Positions 17,605 to 26,399 are shown, numbered from the stretch's first letter. The stretch is DNA of 64,000 bases from Shewanella pealeana ATCC 700345 (GCF_000018285.1 NC_009901.1:1549001-1613000), one strand, 5' to 3'. Numbers and translations are program-made. Notes: generated by a model from the sequence alone, not told the origin.

Positions 17605-18099
17605 TTACTGCTGTACCGCCTTCTTTATGGTACGAGCCTTTTCAATTTGCCATTCGCGATCTTTAGTATCGTCGCGCTTATCGTGTTCTTTCTTACCTTT
17701 ACCTAAACCGATTTCAATTTTAACCCAAGCGCCTTTCTGCCAATACATAGAGATAGGTACGATTGAGTAACCTTTACGGTCAACTAAGCCTTGAAGTTTA
17801 TCAAGCTCTTTACGTTTTAGTAGTAGCTTGCGCGAGCGTAGCGGGTCACATACTACATGGGAAGATGCAGTATTAAGTGGTGCGATGGTGCAACCAAAAA
17901 GATAAGCTTCGCCTTCTCTTAGAAACACATAGCTCTCAGACAAGTTTACCTTGCCCATGCGAATAGACTTCACTTCCCATCCCATTAGGGATAAGCCTGC
18001 TTCTAGCTTCTCTTCAAACTTGTAGTCAAAAGTTGCGCGCTTATTGCGTGCAATGGAAGCTGAACTGTTCTTTGAATTTTTTGCGTTTTTCTTAGCCAT
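17605..18099 (-). CDS. smpB: SsrA-binding protein SmpB
   Basis: A 164-residue SmpB with the OB-fold signatures [27 protein letters not shown] and the basic C-terminal tail [15 protein letters not shown] that enters the mRNA channel of the stalled ribosome. SmpB delivers alanyl-tmRNA to stalled ribosomes. Usual length for gammaproteobacteria. It is upstream of ssrA on the same strand, with a separate ssrA promoter between, and diverges from ratA across about 190 bases. Confidence 0.98.
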
Positions 18100-18292
18100 A
18101 GGACGTCATTATACCTGCGCCAAACAAATATGGAATTGGCCAAATCAATTTATTACAGGTTTTATGTCTTTGCTGAGTGAGTTTGTCTACTTTTTAGTCG
18201 CTCAATACGCAGGGACAGTATCAAAGATGCGTTTTTTTGTGTTCATGTTAAAATCCACGCTTCGTGTTTAATTACTGAGTACCAATCGTCAG

Positions 18293-18724
18293 ATGCCGCA
18301 AATTTCTCGCAGTGTATTAGTTCGCTTCAGCGCGATGCAGATGTATGACCTAGTCAATGATGTTGAGTCTTATAAAGAATTCTTGCCCGGCTGTGTTGGT
18401 GGCAAAGTCCTAGAATTTGATGGAAAAACTATGGTGGCCTCGGTTGATGTGGCAAAAGCGGGGATCAGTAAAACCTTTACCACACGTAATCAGGTTGTTC
18501 CTGGTAAAAGTATTCAGCTGCAGTTAGAGAACGGCCCTTTTAAAGAGCTGGTTGGTGAGTGGAAGTTTACAGAATTGACCGAAGATGCTTGCAAGGTCGA
18601 GTTTGAGTTGAATTTTGAATTCTCAAATTCGATTGCCGACTTAGCCTTCGGTAAGGTATTTAAAGAGCTAATGGCTTCTATGGTCACGGCGTTTACCAGT
18701 CGTGCAAAGGTGATATACCAATGA
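18293..18724 (+). CDS. ratA: RatA/COQ10-like START-domain protein
   Basis: A 143-residue SRPBCC (START/polyketide-cyclase) protein beginning PQISRSVLVRFSAMQMYDLVNDVESY, typical of the RatA/YfjG family and of mitochondrial Coq10. E. coli RatA was reported to block 70S ribosome association; Coq10 homologues bind ubiquinone. Which role applies here cannot be told from sequence. It overlaps rnfH by 4 bases (ATGA), the arrangement seen beside smpB and bamE in E. coli. Confidence 0.93.
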   Translation: MPQISRSVLVRFSAMQMYDLVNDVESYKEFLPGCVGGKVLEFDGKTMVASVDVAKAGISKTFTTRNQVVPGKSIQLQLENGPFKELVGEWKFTELTEDACKVEFELNFEFSNSIADLAFGKVFKELMASMVTAFTSRAKVIYQ

Positions 18725-19053
18725 GTACAGAGCAAACCCCATTTCTAGTCGAAGTCATCTATGCCCTGCCAAATCAGCAAAAGCTGATTAAGGTGAACGT
18801 CACACCGGGGACTACATGTATTGAGGCGGTCAAGTTAAGTGATATGCAGCTTTACTTCCCTGAGATTGATTTAGAAACTGTCAAGCTCGGGATCTTTAGC
18901 CGCTTAGTTAAACATGATGAAGTGTTACTGCCGGGTCAAAGAGTCGAAATTTATCGCCCATTGATTGCCGATCCTAAAGATGTGCGCCGTAAGCGGGCTG
19001 AAAAAGCTAAAGAAGATGGCCGAATAAATAAGATTACTGGCGGTAAGCTGTAA
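18721..19053 (+). CDS. rnfH: RnfH-family ubiquitin-like protein
   Basis: A 110-residue beta-grasp protein of the UPF0125/RnfH family: PFLVEVIYALPNQQKLIKV at the start and LLPGQRVEIYRPLIADPKD near the end are family hallmarks. The name comes from a distant link to Rnf operons; the cellular role is not established. It is translationally coupled to ratA and ends at a bidirectional terminator shared with bamE. Confidence 0.93.
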   Translation: MSTEQTPFLVEVIYALPNQQKLIKVNVTPGTTCIEAVKLSDMQLYFPEIDLETVKLGIFSRLVKHDEVLLPGQRVEIYRPLIADPKDVRRKRAEKAKEDGRINKITGGKL

Positions 19054-19086
19054 TCCTAACAATCAGTAAGATTGATTAAAATGCAT

Positions 19087-19123
19087 AAAAATGGCGAGTT
19101 TCCTGTAGGAACTCGCCATTTTT
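19087..19123. terminator. Bidirectional terminator between rnfH and bamE
   Basis: AAAAATGGCGAGTT pairs with AACTCGCCATTTTT around a short loop. A and T runs on both sides let it serve both converging genes. Confidence 0.85.
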
Positions 19124-19160
19124 CAAGCTAATCGGTTGAACGGTCGCTTGTGTTTAAGAG

Positions 19161-19655
19161 TTATTCAAACTTTTCAGAAAGTGTCTCTGGTTGAGTTTCT
19201 TTCTCTTCTACCAAAGGTTCAGCTTGAGGGCGTTGCTCTGGGATCAGTGGATCACCTTCAGGTGTATTGATCTCAGGTAACTTACTCTCTTCCAATGGCG
19301 TATTAAATTCTGAGCTTAACTCGTAATCACCTTTCACTTCGGCGAGCTTATCGCCATCAAAGTTAATAATAAGTTCTTTATGGATGATGCTCGCGTCACG
19401 ACCACTCTTATAGTGGTAGACATAGTACCAGGTATCATCAGAGAAACTGTCACGCAGCACTGGACGTCCAAGCACGTATTCAACCTGCTCTTTAGTCATG
19501 TCTATGCGCAATTTTTCGACTTGTTGTTTTTCCATATAGTTACCCTGAGGGATATCAGGTTTATAGATCAAATAGTCAAAAACACCACAGCCACTAAGTG
19601 ATAACGAGAGCGCAGCAGCGCCCAAAAGGGTAAGACTTTTCTTTTTAATTGTCAT
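19161..19655 (-). CDS. bamE: Outer-membrane assembly lipoprotein BamE (SmpA)
   Basis: A 164-residue lipoprotein: an N-terminal signal with lipobox LSGC (Cys 23), then the SmpA/OmlA domain (QGNYMEKQQVEKLRIDMTKEQV, VLGRPVLRDSF, WYYVYHY). It is a small subunit of the BAM complex that inserts beta-barrel proteins. The C-terminal 50 residues form a Pro/Glu-rich tail (PLIPEQRPQAEPLVEEKETQ) longer than in E. coli BamE (113 residues), apparently disordered and acidic. Neighbours rnfH and ratA match the conserved smpB-bamE cluster. Confidence 0.96.
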   Translation of the reverse strand: MTIKKKSLTLLGAAALSLSLSGCGVFDYLIYKPDIPQGNYMEKQQVEKLRIDMTKEQVEYVLGRPVLRDSFSDDTWYYVYHYKSGRDASIIHKELIINFDGDKLAEVKGDYELSSEFNTPLEESKLPEINTPEGDPLIPEQRPQAEPLVEEKETQPETLSEKFE

Positions 19656-20120
19656 TGAATGCGCTACTTCATAAAAATCTGTCGGTCATAATACCCAAGC
19701 GATCCCCCTTATGACAAGGGCTATTGCGTCAAGGCGTGCTTGGAACGTAATTCTTAGTTGATTACAGGATTTAACATTAAACCCTAATTTGTGAATATAT
19801 GGAGTCCAAAATGCCTAATAAGTTCATTATCTAGCATTATTCAGCTGATTAACGGCTTAGGTTTATCATTTGATTTTAGATAAAATCACTTTGTTATATA
19901 CCTAAAACAATTCCCTTTATCTTACTGATAAGAAAGCTATAACTATGATTCACTCATGCCACTTTTAGAAACAAGGCACACAAGTCCAATTCAGGTTTAA
20001 GTTACGGAAATGTTGTGTTAACTTAACATTGTTTTCTCATCAAGTTTAAGCCTTTAAAGCAGGCGCGATAAACATTGAGTTAGAGCGAGATTAAAACTTA
20101 CATAGATAGGCATAGAGTTG
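19656..20120. other. Intergenic region between bamE and the borosin locus
   Basis: No coding sequence seen. It holds the divergent upstream regions of bamE and the methyltransferase. An interrupted inverted repeat AATGTT (20009-20014) / AACATT (20025-20030) about 100 bases before the methyltransferase start could be a regulator site; its binder is unknown. Confidence 0.4.
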
Positions 20121-20924
20121 ATGACAATAGAAAAAGGAACTTTGGTTTGTGTCGGCACAGGGCTCAATTTAGCCGGACAAATTAGCGTATTGAGTAAAAG
20201 CTACATAGAGCATGCCGACGTGGTGTTTTCTCTGGTACCGGATGGATTTGCCCAGCATTGGCTGGAGTCACTTAATCAAGATGTGCGCAGTCTACAACCC
20301 TATTATGCCCAAGAGGGCGAAGTTAAAAGTCGACGCGATACCTATGATCAGATGGTGGATGCTATTTTGGAGCAAGTGCGCTTAGGCAAGCAAGTTGTTT
20401 GCGCGCTTTATGGTCACCCAGGGGTATTTGCTTGTGTTTCTCATTTCGCAATTGCTCAGGCAAGAGAAGAGGGCTATAGCGCACAAATGGAGCCGGGTAT
20501 TTCTGCCGAGGCCTGTTTATGGGCCGACGTAGGTATAGATCCTGGCGCTTCAGGCCATCAAAGCTTCGAAGCCAGTCAATTTATGTTTTATAAGCACACA
20601 CCTGACCCAACCACCCACCTTTTGCTGTGGCAAATAGGCATTGCCGGCGAGCACACTCTGACCGAGTTTCATACGTCATCAGACAGGTTACAGGTGTTAG
20701 TGGAACAACTTAGTGAGTGGTACCCGCTTGAACATGAAATCGTGCTCTATGAGGCGCCAAATTTGCCGACTCAATCTCCAAGAATAGAGAGGGTTGCGTT
20801 GAAGCAACTGCCATTTGCGCAGCTTTCATCTATCACCACCTTGCTTATTCCGCCGTCACGGGAGCTTGAGTTTAACCATGAGATATTGGCTAAACTTGGG
20901 ATCACCGCAGAAGAGCTAGGCTGA
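20121..20924 (+). CDS. sonM: Borosin alpha-N-methyltransferase (SonM-like)
   Basis: A 267-residue SAM-dependent enzyme of the tetrapyrrole-methylase fold: GTLVCVGTGLNLAGQISVLS at the N-terminus, the ALYGHPGVF loop, and MEPGISAEACLWADVGIDPG. It closely matches SonM of Shewanella oneidensis as I recall it, along nearly its whole length. SonM methylates backbone amide nitrogens of a separate precursor, SonA (a split borosin). RRDTYDQM contains the Arg/Tyr region important in that enzyme class. Start: the ATG at 20121 is preferred to the TTG just before it, with ATAGG 10 bases upstream. Two precursor copies follow, one broken, so this is a RiPP locus and not cobalamin or siroheme biosynthesis. 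Confidence 0.92.
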   Translation: MTIEKGTLVCVGTGLNLAGQISVLSKSYIEHADVVFSLVPDGFAQHWLESLNQDVRSLQPYYAQEGEVKSRRDTYDQMVDAILEQVRLGKQVVCALYGHPGVFACVSHFAIAQAREEGYSAQMEPGISAEACLWADVGIDPGASGHQSFEASQFMFYKHTPDPTTHLLLWQIGIAGEHTLTEFHTSSDRLQVLVEQLSEWYPLEHEIVLYEAPNLPTQSPRIERVALKQLPFAQLSSITTLLIPPSRELEFNHEILAKLGITAEELG

Positions 20925-20930
20925 TAAAAC

Positions 20931-20958
20931 TAGTTTGATTTAGCTAGTTTGATTTAGC
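20931..20958 (+). repeat. Two-copy 14-base tandem repeat
   Basis: TAGTTTGATTTAGC occurs twice without a gap just after the methyltransferase stop and begins a third time. Probably slippage debris; no hairpin or function evident. Confidence 0.6.
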
Positions 20959-21012
20959 TAGTCTCATATGGCGATAACGTGTTTCATTTCATTTAATTTA
21001 AGGGAATAGATA

Positions 21013-21224
21013 ATGTCAAAGTTTAATCAGTTTTCGAGAAGTTAAGTTCAAATGCAAAGTTGTTAGCTGAGTATAAGCAAAACCCTCAAGCGGTGGCGCA
21101 GGCCAGTGGTCTTAGTGATGATGAGATCCAAGCGGTGATTTCGGGTGATGTCAGCCCGCTAAAGTCAGTGTCGGGCGGCAACAGCATCAGAGGTTTTATG
21201 GTTGTATATGCAAACATGAAATAG
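21013..21224 (+). pseudogene. Frameshifted borosin precursor copy
   Basis: This is a second copy of the precursor at 21480, with the same leader upstream (CATTTAATTTAAGGGAATA) and the same ATGTCAAAGTTTAAT opening. A T run has four bases (21031-21034) where the intact copy has five (21498-21502). Translation from the ATG therefore stops after ten codons. Restoring one T gives a 70-residue protein, exactly the length of the intact one, with the helical leader (KLLAEYKQNPQAVAQASGLSDDEIQAVISG as two pieces) and a different core ending GFMVVYANMK. Everything downstream of the shift stays open, so the damage is recent, an artefact of the assembly, or reversible by slippage. Confidence 0.8.
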
Positions 21225-21479
21225 ATTTCGAGCAAAGTCTAATTTAGCAATAACCTCGTAGAGTCAATGGTGCAGCGCTTATGTCTATAGAATTTGGCTG
21301 AGGCAAACCCAGTCGGCAGCTATCTGCTAGATTTATAAAGCACTTATAAAAACCTATAAAACAACAGAATAAGAAAGCAGTGCGCTAACAAGTTGATAGG
21401 GTCGGAAGCAACAAGTAACTAAATAAGAAGTAAAAAGTAAAACAAACCAAAGATGTTCATTTAATTTAAGGGAATAAAA

Positions 21480-21692
21480 ATGTCAAAGTTTAATAAGTTT
21501 TTCGAGAAGTTAGGTTCAGATGCCAAGCTGCTAGAGGAGTATAAGCAAGATCCTCAAGGTGTAATGCAGGCTAATGGCCTAAGTGATGATGAGATCCAAG
21601 CTGTGATTTCGGGCGATGATAATAAGCTTAAATCTTTCTCTGATGGTAAAAACTATAGCTCCCTTGTATTGGTGTACGCTTCGGATAAGTGA
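21480..21692 (+). CDS. sonA: Borosin precursor peptide (SonA-like)
   Basis: A 70-residue peptide. Residues 1-50 form the helical recognition domain seen in SonA-type precursors and related Nif11/LigA-like leaders (FNKFFEKLGSDAKLLEEYKQ and GLSDDEIQAVISGD). The C-terminal tail SSLVLVYASDK is the likely core where backbone N-methylation occurs, since SonA is methylated in the equivalent hydrophobic stretch. AAGGGA lies about 8 bases before the ATG. It follows the methyltransferase and a broken sister copy, and is followed 10 bases later by a diguanylate cyclase gene. The precursor call is strong; the exact methylated residues are inferred. Confidence 0.88.
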   Translation: MSKFNKFFEKLGSDAKLLEEYKQDPQGVMQANGLSDDEIQAVISGDDNKLKSFSDGKNYSSLVLVYASDK

Positions 21693-21702
21693 TACTTGAA
21701 TA

Positions 21703-23490
21703 ATGAGGACTGTTATATCGATCTTTTTCTTGCTCACATTGTATGCATCTTTTCCGTTGTTTGGCGGGCAAGGTGACTTTGATGATGTTTTGGTAAAAAT
21801 AGAAAAAGCGTTGAGGGCATCTCCTGAACAGGTTGAAAGTTTGATAAATAGATTATTGGTTTCTTGGGATGAACTATCTAAAGAGCAGCAAATTAAATTA
21901 ATCGTTTATCAGGCTATAAGGAAAAGCTACAACGGCGAATATCGGTCCTCTCAAAATTTTTTGGAGCGTGTAAAAGAGTATAGAGTTAGATCTGATTTGT
22001 TAGATGATGTATATCACTATCAAGCGGTTAATTTAATAGGTTTGAGGCAATATACTGATGCATTCCCATTAATGGAACGTTATCTTAAATCGGTAGAAAA
22101 TATTGGCGATAATAATGTAAAAGCTAAGGCCTATATGAGGATGGCTAACTTAGCATTAAATCTAGAAGCGTATGAGGACCTTCGGAATTATGGTGAAAAG
22201 GCGTTAAGTCTGAGCCAAAGTTCTGATAAAAAAGTTTATTGTTTTTCTCTTATATTGATTGCGTTTGCAGATCTTAAGGAATATGAACTTAAAGAAGCGG
22301 AAAGAGGCTTTAAGAGTAGTAAATTATTTTGTGATCAAAATGAACTTCCTTTATTCGGTTTCATGTCTGGAAAAGGTTTGGCTGAAATAGCCATGAAAAT
22401 GGATGATTTTGAAAGCGCCGAAATGCAACTTAATGAGGTCCTTGCCGGATACATTAAGTATGGCTATAAAGCGGAAATAATAAGTGTTCATGCTTTGCTT
22501 GCCAAGACGAACCTGCGACTCAAGAAGTATTCTCAAGCTGAAGAGTTTGCTAATAAGGTGATGGGGTTAAGTGATGAGCCCAGTCATACTGAATATAAAG
22601 CTATTGCCAGCAAAGTACTGTCGCAGAGATACTTAGAGTCAAAGCAGTACAAACTTGCCCATGATTACCTCGAATCCCATCAACACTATAGTAATTTAAT
22701 CTTCGATGACACTAAAGCTAAGGCTAATGCCTATCAGATGGCTAAGTTTAAACACCAAGAACAGGCGCGCGAAATAGCCTTGCTCAATCAGGAGCGGCAA
22801 TTGGTGGAAACTCAGAAAGAGTTAGACCGTTCCGACCGGACTAATAATGTCATGATAATGACCATGTTGGCGGGCAGTGTGATTTTCTTGTCGCTATTTT
22901 TGCTATACAGCCACAGACAAAAGGTGCGTTACCGTAGGCTGGCATTAACTGATAGGTTAACCAGTGTTTATAATCGCGGTGCCGGGCAGGATTTTGCCGA
23001 AAATGAGTTCGTACAGGTCAGCATGCGAAAAGCTGATTACGCTGTGATAGTGTTTGATTTAGATCTGTTTAAAAACATCAATGATAGTTTTGGTCATGCA
23101 ACCGGTGACTGGACGTTAAAACATGTGGTGTCGGTGATTAGGCCGCTTATCCGCGATAGCGATATTTTTACTCGAATGGGAGGTGAAGAGTTTGCATTAT
23201 TCTTACCTTATTCTAGCGAGCAGACCGCACTTAAAATAGCCGAGCGCTGTAAACTGGCGGTAGCTGCAATCGATACCAAGTATTCTGGCCATGTGTTTAA
23301 CATTAGTGCTAGCTTTGGCGTATCGTGTAGCACTAGTGAAGATCTCAGTTTAGATCCGTTATTAAAGCGTGCCGATATCGCGCTCTATGCTTCGAAGCAC
23401 TCGGGCCGTAATAGAGTGACGTTATACACACCTGAGCTTAAGCTACAGCGCCCGACCGATGAGACTCAGCGTTCACTGGTGTTTAATTAG
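21703..23490 (+). CDS. Membrane diguanylate cyclase with periplasmic TPR-like sensor
   Basis: A 595-residue protein: signal peptide (residues 1-22, ending FPLFGGQ), about 340 residues of helical TPR-like repeats that should lie in the periplasm, a short coiled coil (LNQERQLVETQKELDRSDR), one transmembrane helix at about 384-404, then a GGDEF domain. The active-site motif is GGEEF (493-497), and the RxxD inhibitory site RDSD (484-487) is five residues before it, so the enzyme should make cyclic di-GMP and be product-inhibited. The gene begins 10 bases after the borosin precursor stop and may be cotranscribed. No strong Shine-Dalgarno is visible, which would fit coupling to the precursor. Confidence 0.92.
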   Translation: MRTVISIFFLLTLYASFPLFGGQGDFDDVLVKIEKALRASPEQVESLINRLLVSWDELSKEQQIKLIVYQAIRKSYNGEYRSSQNFLERVKEYRVRSDLLDDVYHYQAVNLIGLRQYTDAFPLMERYLKSVENIGDNNVKAKAYMRMANLALNLEAYEDLRNYGEKALSLSQSSDKKVYCFSLILIAFADLKEYELKEAERGFKSSKLFCDQNELPLFGFMSGKGLAEIAMKMDDFESAEMQLNEVLAGYIKYGYKAEIISVHALLAKTNLRLKKYSQAEEFANKVMGLSDEPSHTEYKAIASKVLSQRYLESKQYKLAHDYLESHQHYSNLIFDDTKAKANAYQMAKFKHQEQAREIALLNQERQLVETQKELDRSDRTNNVMIMTMLAGSVIFLSLFLLYSHRQKVRYRRLALTDRLTSVYNRGAGQDFAENEFVQVSMRKADYAVIVFDLDLFKNINDSFGHATGDWTLKHVVSVIRPLIRDSDIFTRMGGEEFALFLPYSSEQTALKIAERCKLAVAAIDTKYSGHVFNISASFGVSCSTSEDLSLDPLLKRADIALYASKHSGRNRVTLYTPELKLQRPTDETQRSLVFN

Positions 23491-23505
23491 GCAAAATTAA
23501 TCACC

Positions 23506-23568
23506 TAGTGTACCTAGTGTATTAGCTTGTACTAGTTGTACTAGCGGTCTTAGCTGTATTAGTCGTCT
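23506..23568 (+). repeat. Degenerate 9-base tandem repeat
   Basis: The trinucleotide TAG recurs at 23506, 23515, 23523, 23533, 23542, 23551 and 23560, nearly every nine bases, in units like TAGTTGTAC. The array starts 16 bases after the cyclase stop and has no coding or hairpin potential that I see. Confidence 0.6.
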
Positions 23569-23772
23569 TAACCCGGACTCAAGCTGAACTAATTAGCAAT
23601 AATTGTCGTTTGTAAATGCCACCTATCAAGGCTATTTATCAACTTGATGCTTTACTTGGGGCATTCTTGATGCCAGCCTTTACAGTCGCCTAAGCGACGT
23701 CCTTTCATCCAGCCCCTATTGCTAGCCTAAACTCTTGATTAATTGCTTCAAGGCTATAGAACTACGGATACT

Positions 23773-24027
23773 TTATTTAGCCCCATGTACACAATAATGG
23801 TGTAAAGGCATAGGCGAAACTAGGCTAGTGGAACTGATTGCGTGCTGGAATGTTTGCTTGGGGCTGACTGATAACGCCGTTGAATAGGCTAAAACTCGAC
23901 TTTTAGGATCGTTTTGGCTGGTTACTTTTGCGTTGAACGACTTCAAATGTTCTCTGTTGTAGCGCCTTTTTTTGCAAAACTTAAACTTTTTTAGGATTGA
24001 ACCAATGTTTTTTCTAATGTTGGTCAA
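23773..24027 (-). other. Doubtful 84-aa ORF, possibly part of a dispersed Shewanella repeat
   Basis: An open frame beginning TNIRKNIGSILKKFKFCKKRRYN and ending HHYCVHGAK. It has no signal peptide or known domain and a composition unlike its neighbours. I have the impression that similar sequences recur many times as spurious ORFs in Shewanella genomes, which would make this an interspersed non-coding repeat, but I cannot test it here. It sits in a 1.2-kb gene-free stretch between the diguanylate cyclase and aceB. Confidence 0.35.
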
Positions 24028-24665
24028 TATTTATCGTGCAGAGGCTAATAACAAGAGTAGATCGCTTTTGTTACGTTTCCGTAAACGTCAGATTGAAACG
24101 TTCGTTTGAATTGGTGCTTGTGCATAGCGCGGTCAAGCTGTTGTTTTTATTGCTATTGCTGGCTTAACCATAAGGTGAGTTATAAACGCTTTGCTAAATC
24201 AATGCGGTGTTAGCTGAAGCTTTTTGGTGGCAATAATTGTTAACGATGTGAAATATAATAACGAACTTTATTTCGGTTCGTTCTCTCTGGTCAATTTGTC
24301 TTACAAGTTGCAGTTCATAAATATCAATTAATTTTCGATTGAATTATTTTAATTACAAATCAGTTGTTTAGCTGTGTTGTTGTGATTCGTTTTAAGTGGG
24401 TTTACGCCATCCTAGCTACTTGGTAATAGCAGGCGCCTACATGCCGTATGCTTGCAACCGAATCTTTTAGTCAGTAGGTTTTGTTGTAAATCAACATATG
24501 CTTACTTAGAAACCTTACCGCTAATTAAGTCATAAGTTTGAAGGTTCAGGTTAAGCACGACTTTATGAAAGGCATGCTAGGGAACTGGATTAATTGAGCG
24601 CTGACGGCCTAAAGCAACCAATGCTAGGTGTCATCAAGGATATGAGCAAAGTTTTGGGAGATAAA
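24028..24665. other. Long aceB upstream region with palindromes
   Basis: No gene seen. Palindromic signals are CGTTT-N4-AAACG (24074-24087), AAACG-TT-CGTTT (24096-24107) and a hairpin AACGAAC/GTTCGTT (24260-24282). Nearer the gene, an imperfect inverted AATT repeat at about 24340-24357 ends in AATTACA, which resembles half of a HexR-type site (HexR is reported to control glyoxylate genes in Shewanella), but the spacing is not canonical. Confidence 0.4.
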
Positions 24666-26306
24666 ATGATGACAGAGCAATTAACAGCGCTAGATACTTG
24701 CGACGCACTGGTATCGAGTCAAGAGTTACAGATAAAAGGGCAAGCTGTTGCAGGGCAGGAGCAGGTATTAACTGAAGGCACACTGTGCTTGTTAAAGGCA
24801 TTGTGTAAGCAGTTTGCGCCACAGGTGCCAGATTTACTTGCTAATAGGCAGGCAAAGCAAAAGCGTATTGATTTAGGTGAGTTGCCCGATTTTTTGGAGG
24901 AGACCAAGGAGATCCGTCAAGGGAATTGGCAGATCCGAGGTATTCCTGAAGACTTACAAGATAGGCGCGTAGAGATCACCGGGCCTGTTGAGCGCAAGAT
25001 GGTGATCAATGCGCTTAATGCTAATGCCAAAGTGTTTATGGCCGATTTTGAGGATTCACTGGCGCCAAGCTGGCACAAGGTGGTGCAAGGTCAAATCAAC
25101 CTGCGGGATGCGGTGAACGGTGATATTGGCTATACGGCGCCAGAAACAGGCAAGCATTATTCATTAAATGACAATCCTGCGGTGCTTATTTGCCGAGTCC
25201 GTGGTCTACATATGCAAGAGCAGCATGTGCAGTTTGGCGGCGTCGCCATTCCTGCTGGCTTGTTCGATTTTTGTGTCTATTTCTACAATAACTACTGTAA
25301 GTTATTGAGTAAGGGCAGCGGGCCGTATTTTTATATTCCTAAGCTAGAAAGCCATCTAGAGGCCAAGTGGTGGGCAAGAGTGTTTGCTTTTGTTGAGGCG
25401 CGTTTCTGTTTACAGCCTGGCACCATAAAATGTACCTGCCTAATTGAAACCCTACCCGCCGTCTTTGAGATGGATGAGATCTTGTATGAACTGCGCTCTA
25501 ACATCGTTGCGCTTAATTGCGGTCGTTGGGACTATATATTTAGCTATATTAAAACCCTAAATAACCATAGCGACAGAGTGCTGCCCGACAGGCAGTCGGT
25601 CACCATGGATAAGCCATTTTTAAGTGCTTACTCTCGCTTATTGATCAAGACCTGCCACAAGCGTGGTGCGTTAGCTATGGGCGGCATGGCAGCCTTTATT
25701 CCAGCAAAAGATACTGAGCTCAATCAACAAGTGCTAGCTAAGGTTAAACAGGATAAGCAACTCGAAGCGCGAAATGGCCATGATGGCACTTGGGTAGCAC
25801 ATCCTGGGCTGGCCGATACTGCGATGGCAATTTTTAATGAATACATAGGTGAAGACCATATTAATCAACTACACATTACCCGTGATGTTGACGCCCCTAT
25901 TCATGCTAGAGAGTTACTCGAACCTGCAAAGGGGCAATGTACAGAAGCTGGCATGCGCCTCAATATTAGAATTGCACTGCAATACATAGAGTCGTGGATT
26001 AACGGCAATGGCTGCGTGCCTATCTATGGCTTAATGGAGGATGCGGCTACGGCTGAAATATCTCGCACTTCAATTTGGCAGTGGATTAAGCATCGTCAGC
26101 AGCTTACCTCTGGGGCTGTGGTCACTAAGGCACTATTTAAGGATATGTTGGTAGAAGAGCTCGCCCACGTTAAAGATGAGGTAGGGGCCGATCGTTTTAC
26201 TCACGGCAGTTTTACTCAGGCCGCAGTCTTGCTAGAGCAGATCACTACAGCAGACGAGTTGGTCGATTTTTTAACTGAGCCGGGATATCAACTGTTGGTG
26301 GAGTAA
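24666..26306 (+). CDS. aceB: Malate synthase A
   Basis: A malate synthase of about 546 residues, close to E. coli AceB over its whole length: RGIPEDLQDRRVEITGPVERKM, MADFEDSLAPSWHK, LNCGRWDYIFSYIKTL, and NGCVPIYGLMEDAATAEISR. It condenses glyoxylate and acetyl-CoA to malate in the glyoxylate shunt. The frame is open upstream to a TTG at 24594, but ATGATGACAGAGCAA at 24666 has GGGAG 8 bases before it and matches the E. coli N-terminus (MTEQ). Isocitrate lyase (aceA), commonly next to aceB in Shewanella and enterics, is not found in the window. Followed by two terminators. Confidence 0.97.
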   Translation: MMTEQLTALDTCDALVSSQELQIKGQAVAGQEQVLTEGTLCLLKALCKQFAPQVPDLLANRQAKQKRIDLGELPDFLEETKEIRQGNWQIRGIPEDLQDRRVEITGPVERKMVINALNANAKVFMADFEDSLAPSWHKVVQGQINLRDAVNGDIGYTAPETGKHYSLNDNPAVLICRVRGLHMQEQHVQFGGVAIPAGLFDFCVYFYNNYCKLLSKGSGPYFYIPKLESHLEAKWWARVFAFVEARFCLQPGTIKCTCLIETLPAVFEMDEILYELRSNIVALNCGRWDYIFSYIKTLNNHSDRVLPDRQSVTMDKPFLSAYSRLLIKTCHKRGALAMGGMAAFIPAKDTELNQQVLAKVKQDKQLEARNGHDGTWVAHPGLADTAMAIFNEYIGEDHINQLHITRDVDAPIHARELLEPAKGQCTEAGMRLNIRIALQYIESWINGNGCVPIYGLMEDAATAEISRTSIWQWIKHRQQLTSGAVVTKALFKDMLVEELAHVKDEVGADRFTHGSFTQAAVLLEQITTADELVDFLTEPGYQLLVE

Positions 26307-26399
26307 TACCAATTAGATATTGAGTATGCTTTTTATAAAATCTGCCTTGTTATAAAACCTGCCTTGGTAAAAGTTTGGCTACATCTTGTAGCTTGTGTC

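Noticed and set aside
20121..20924. Cobalamin or siroheme tetrapyrrole methylase
   Set aside because: It shares the fold, but the adjacent SonA-like precursors and close likeness to SonM point to a borosin enzyme.
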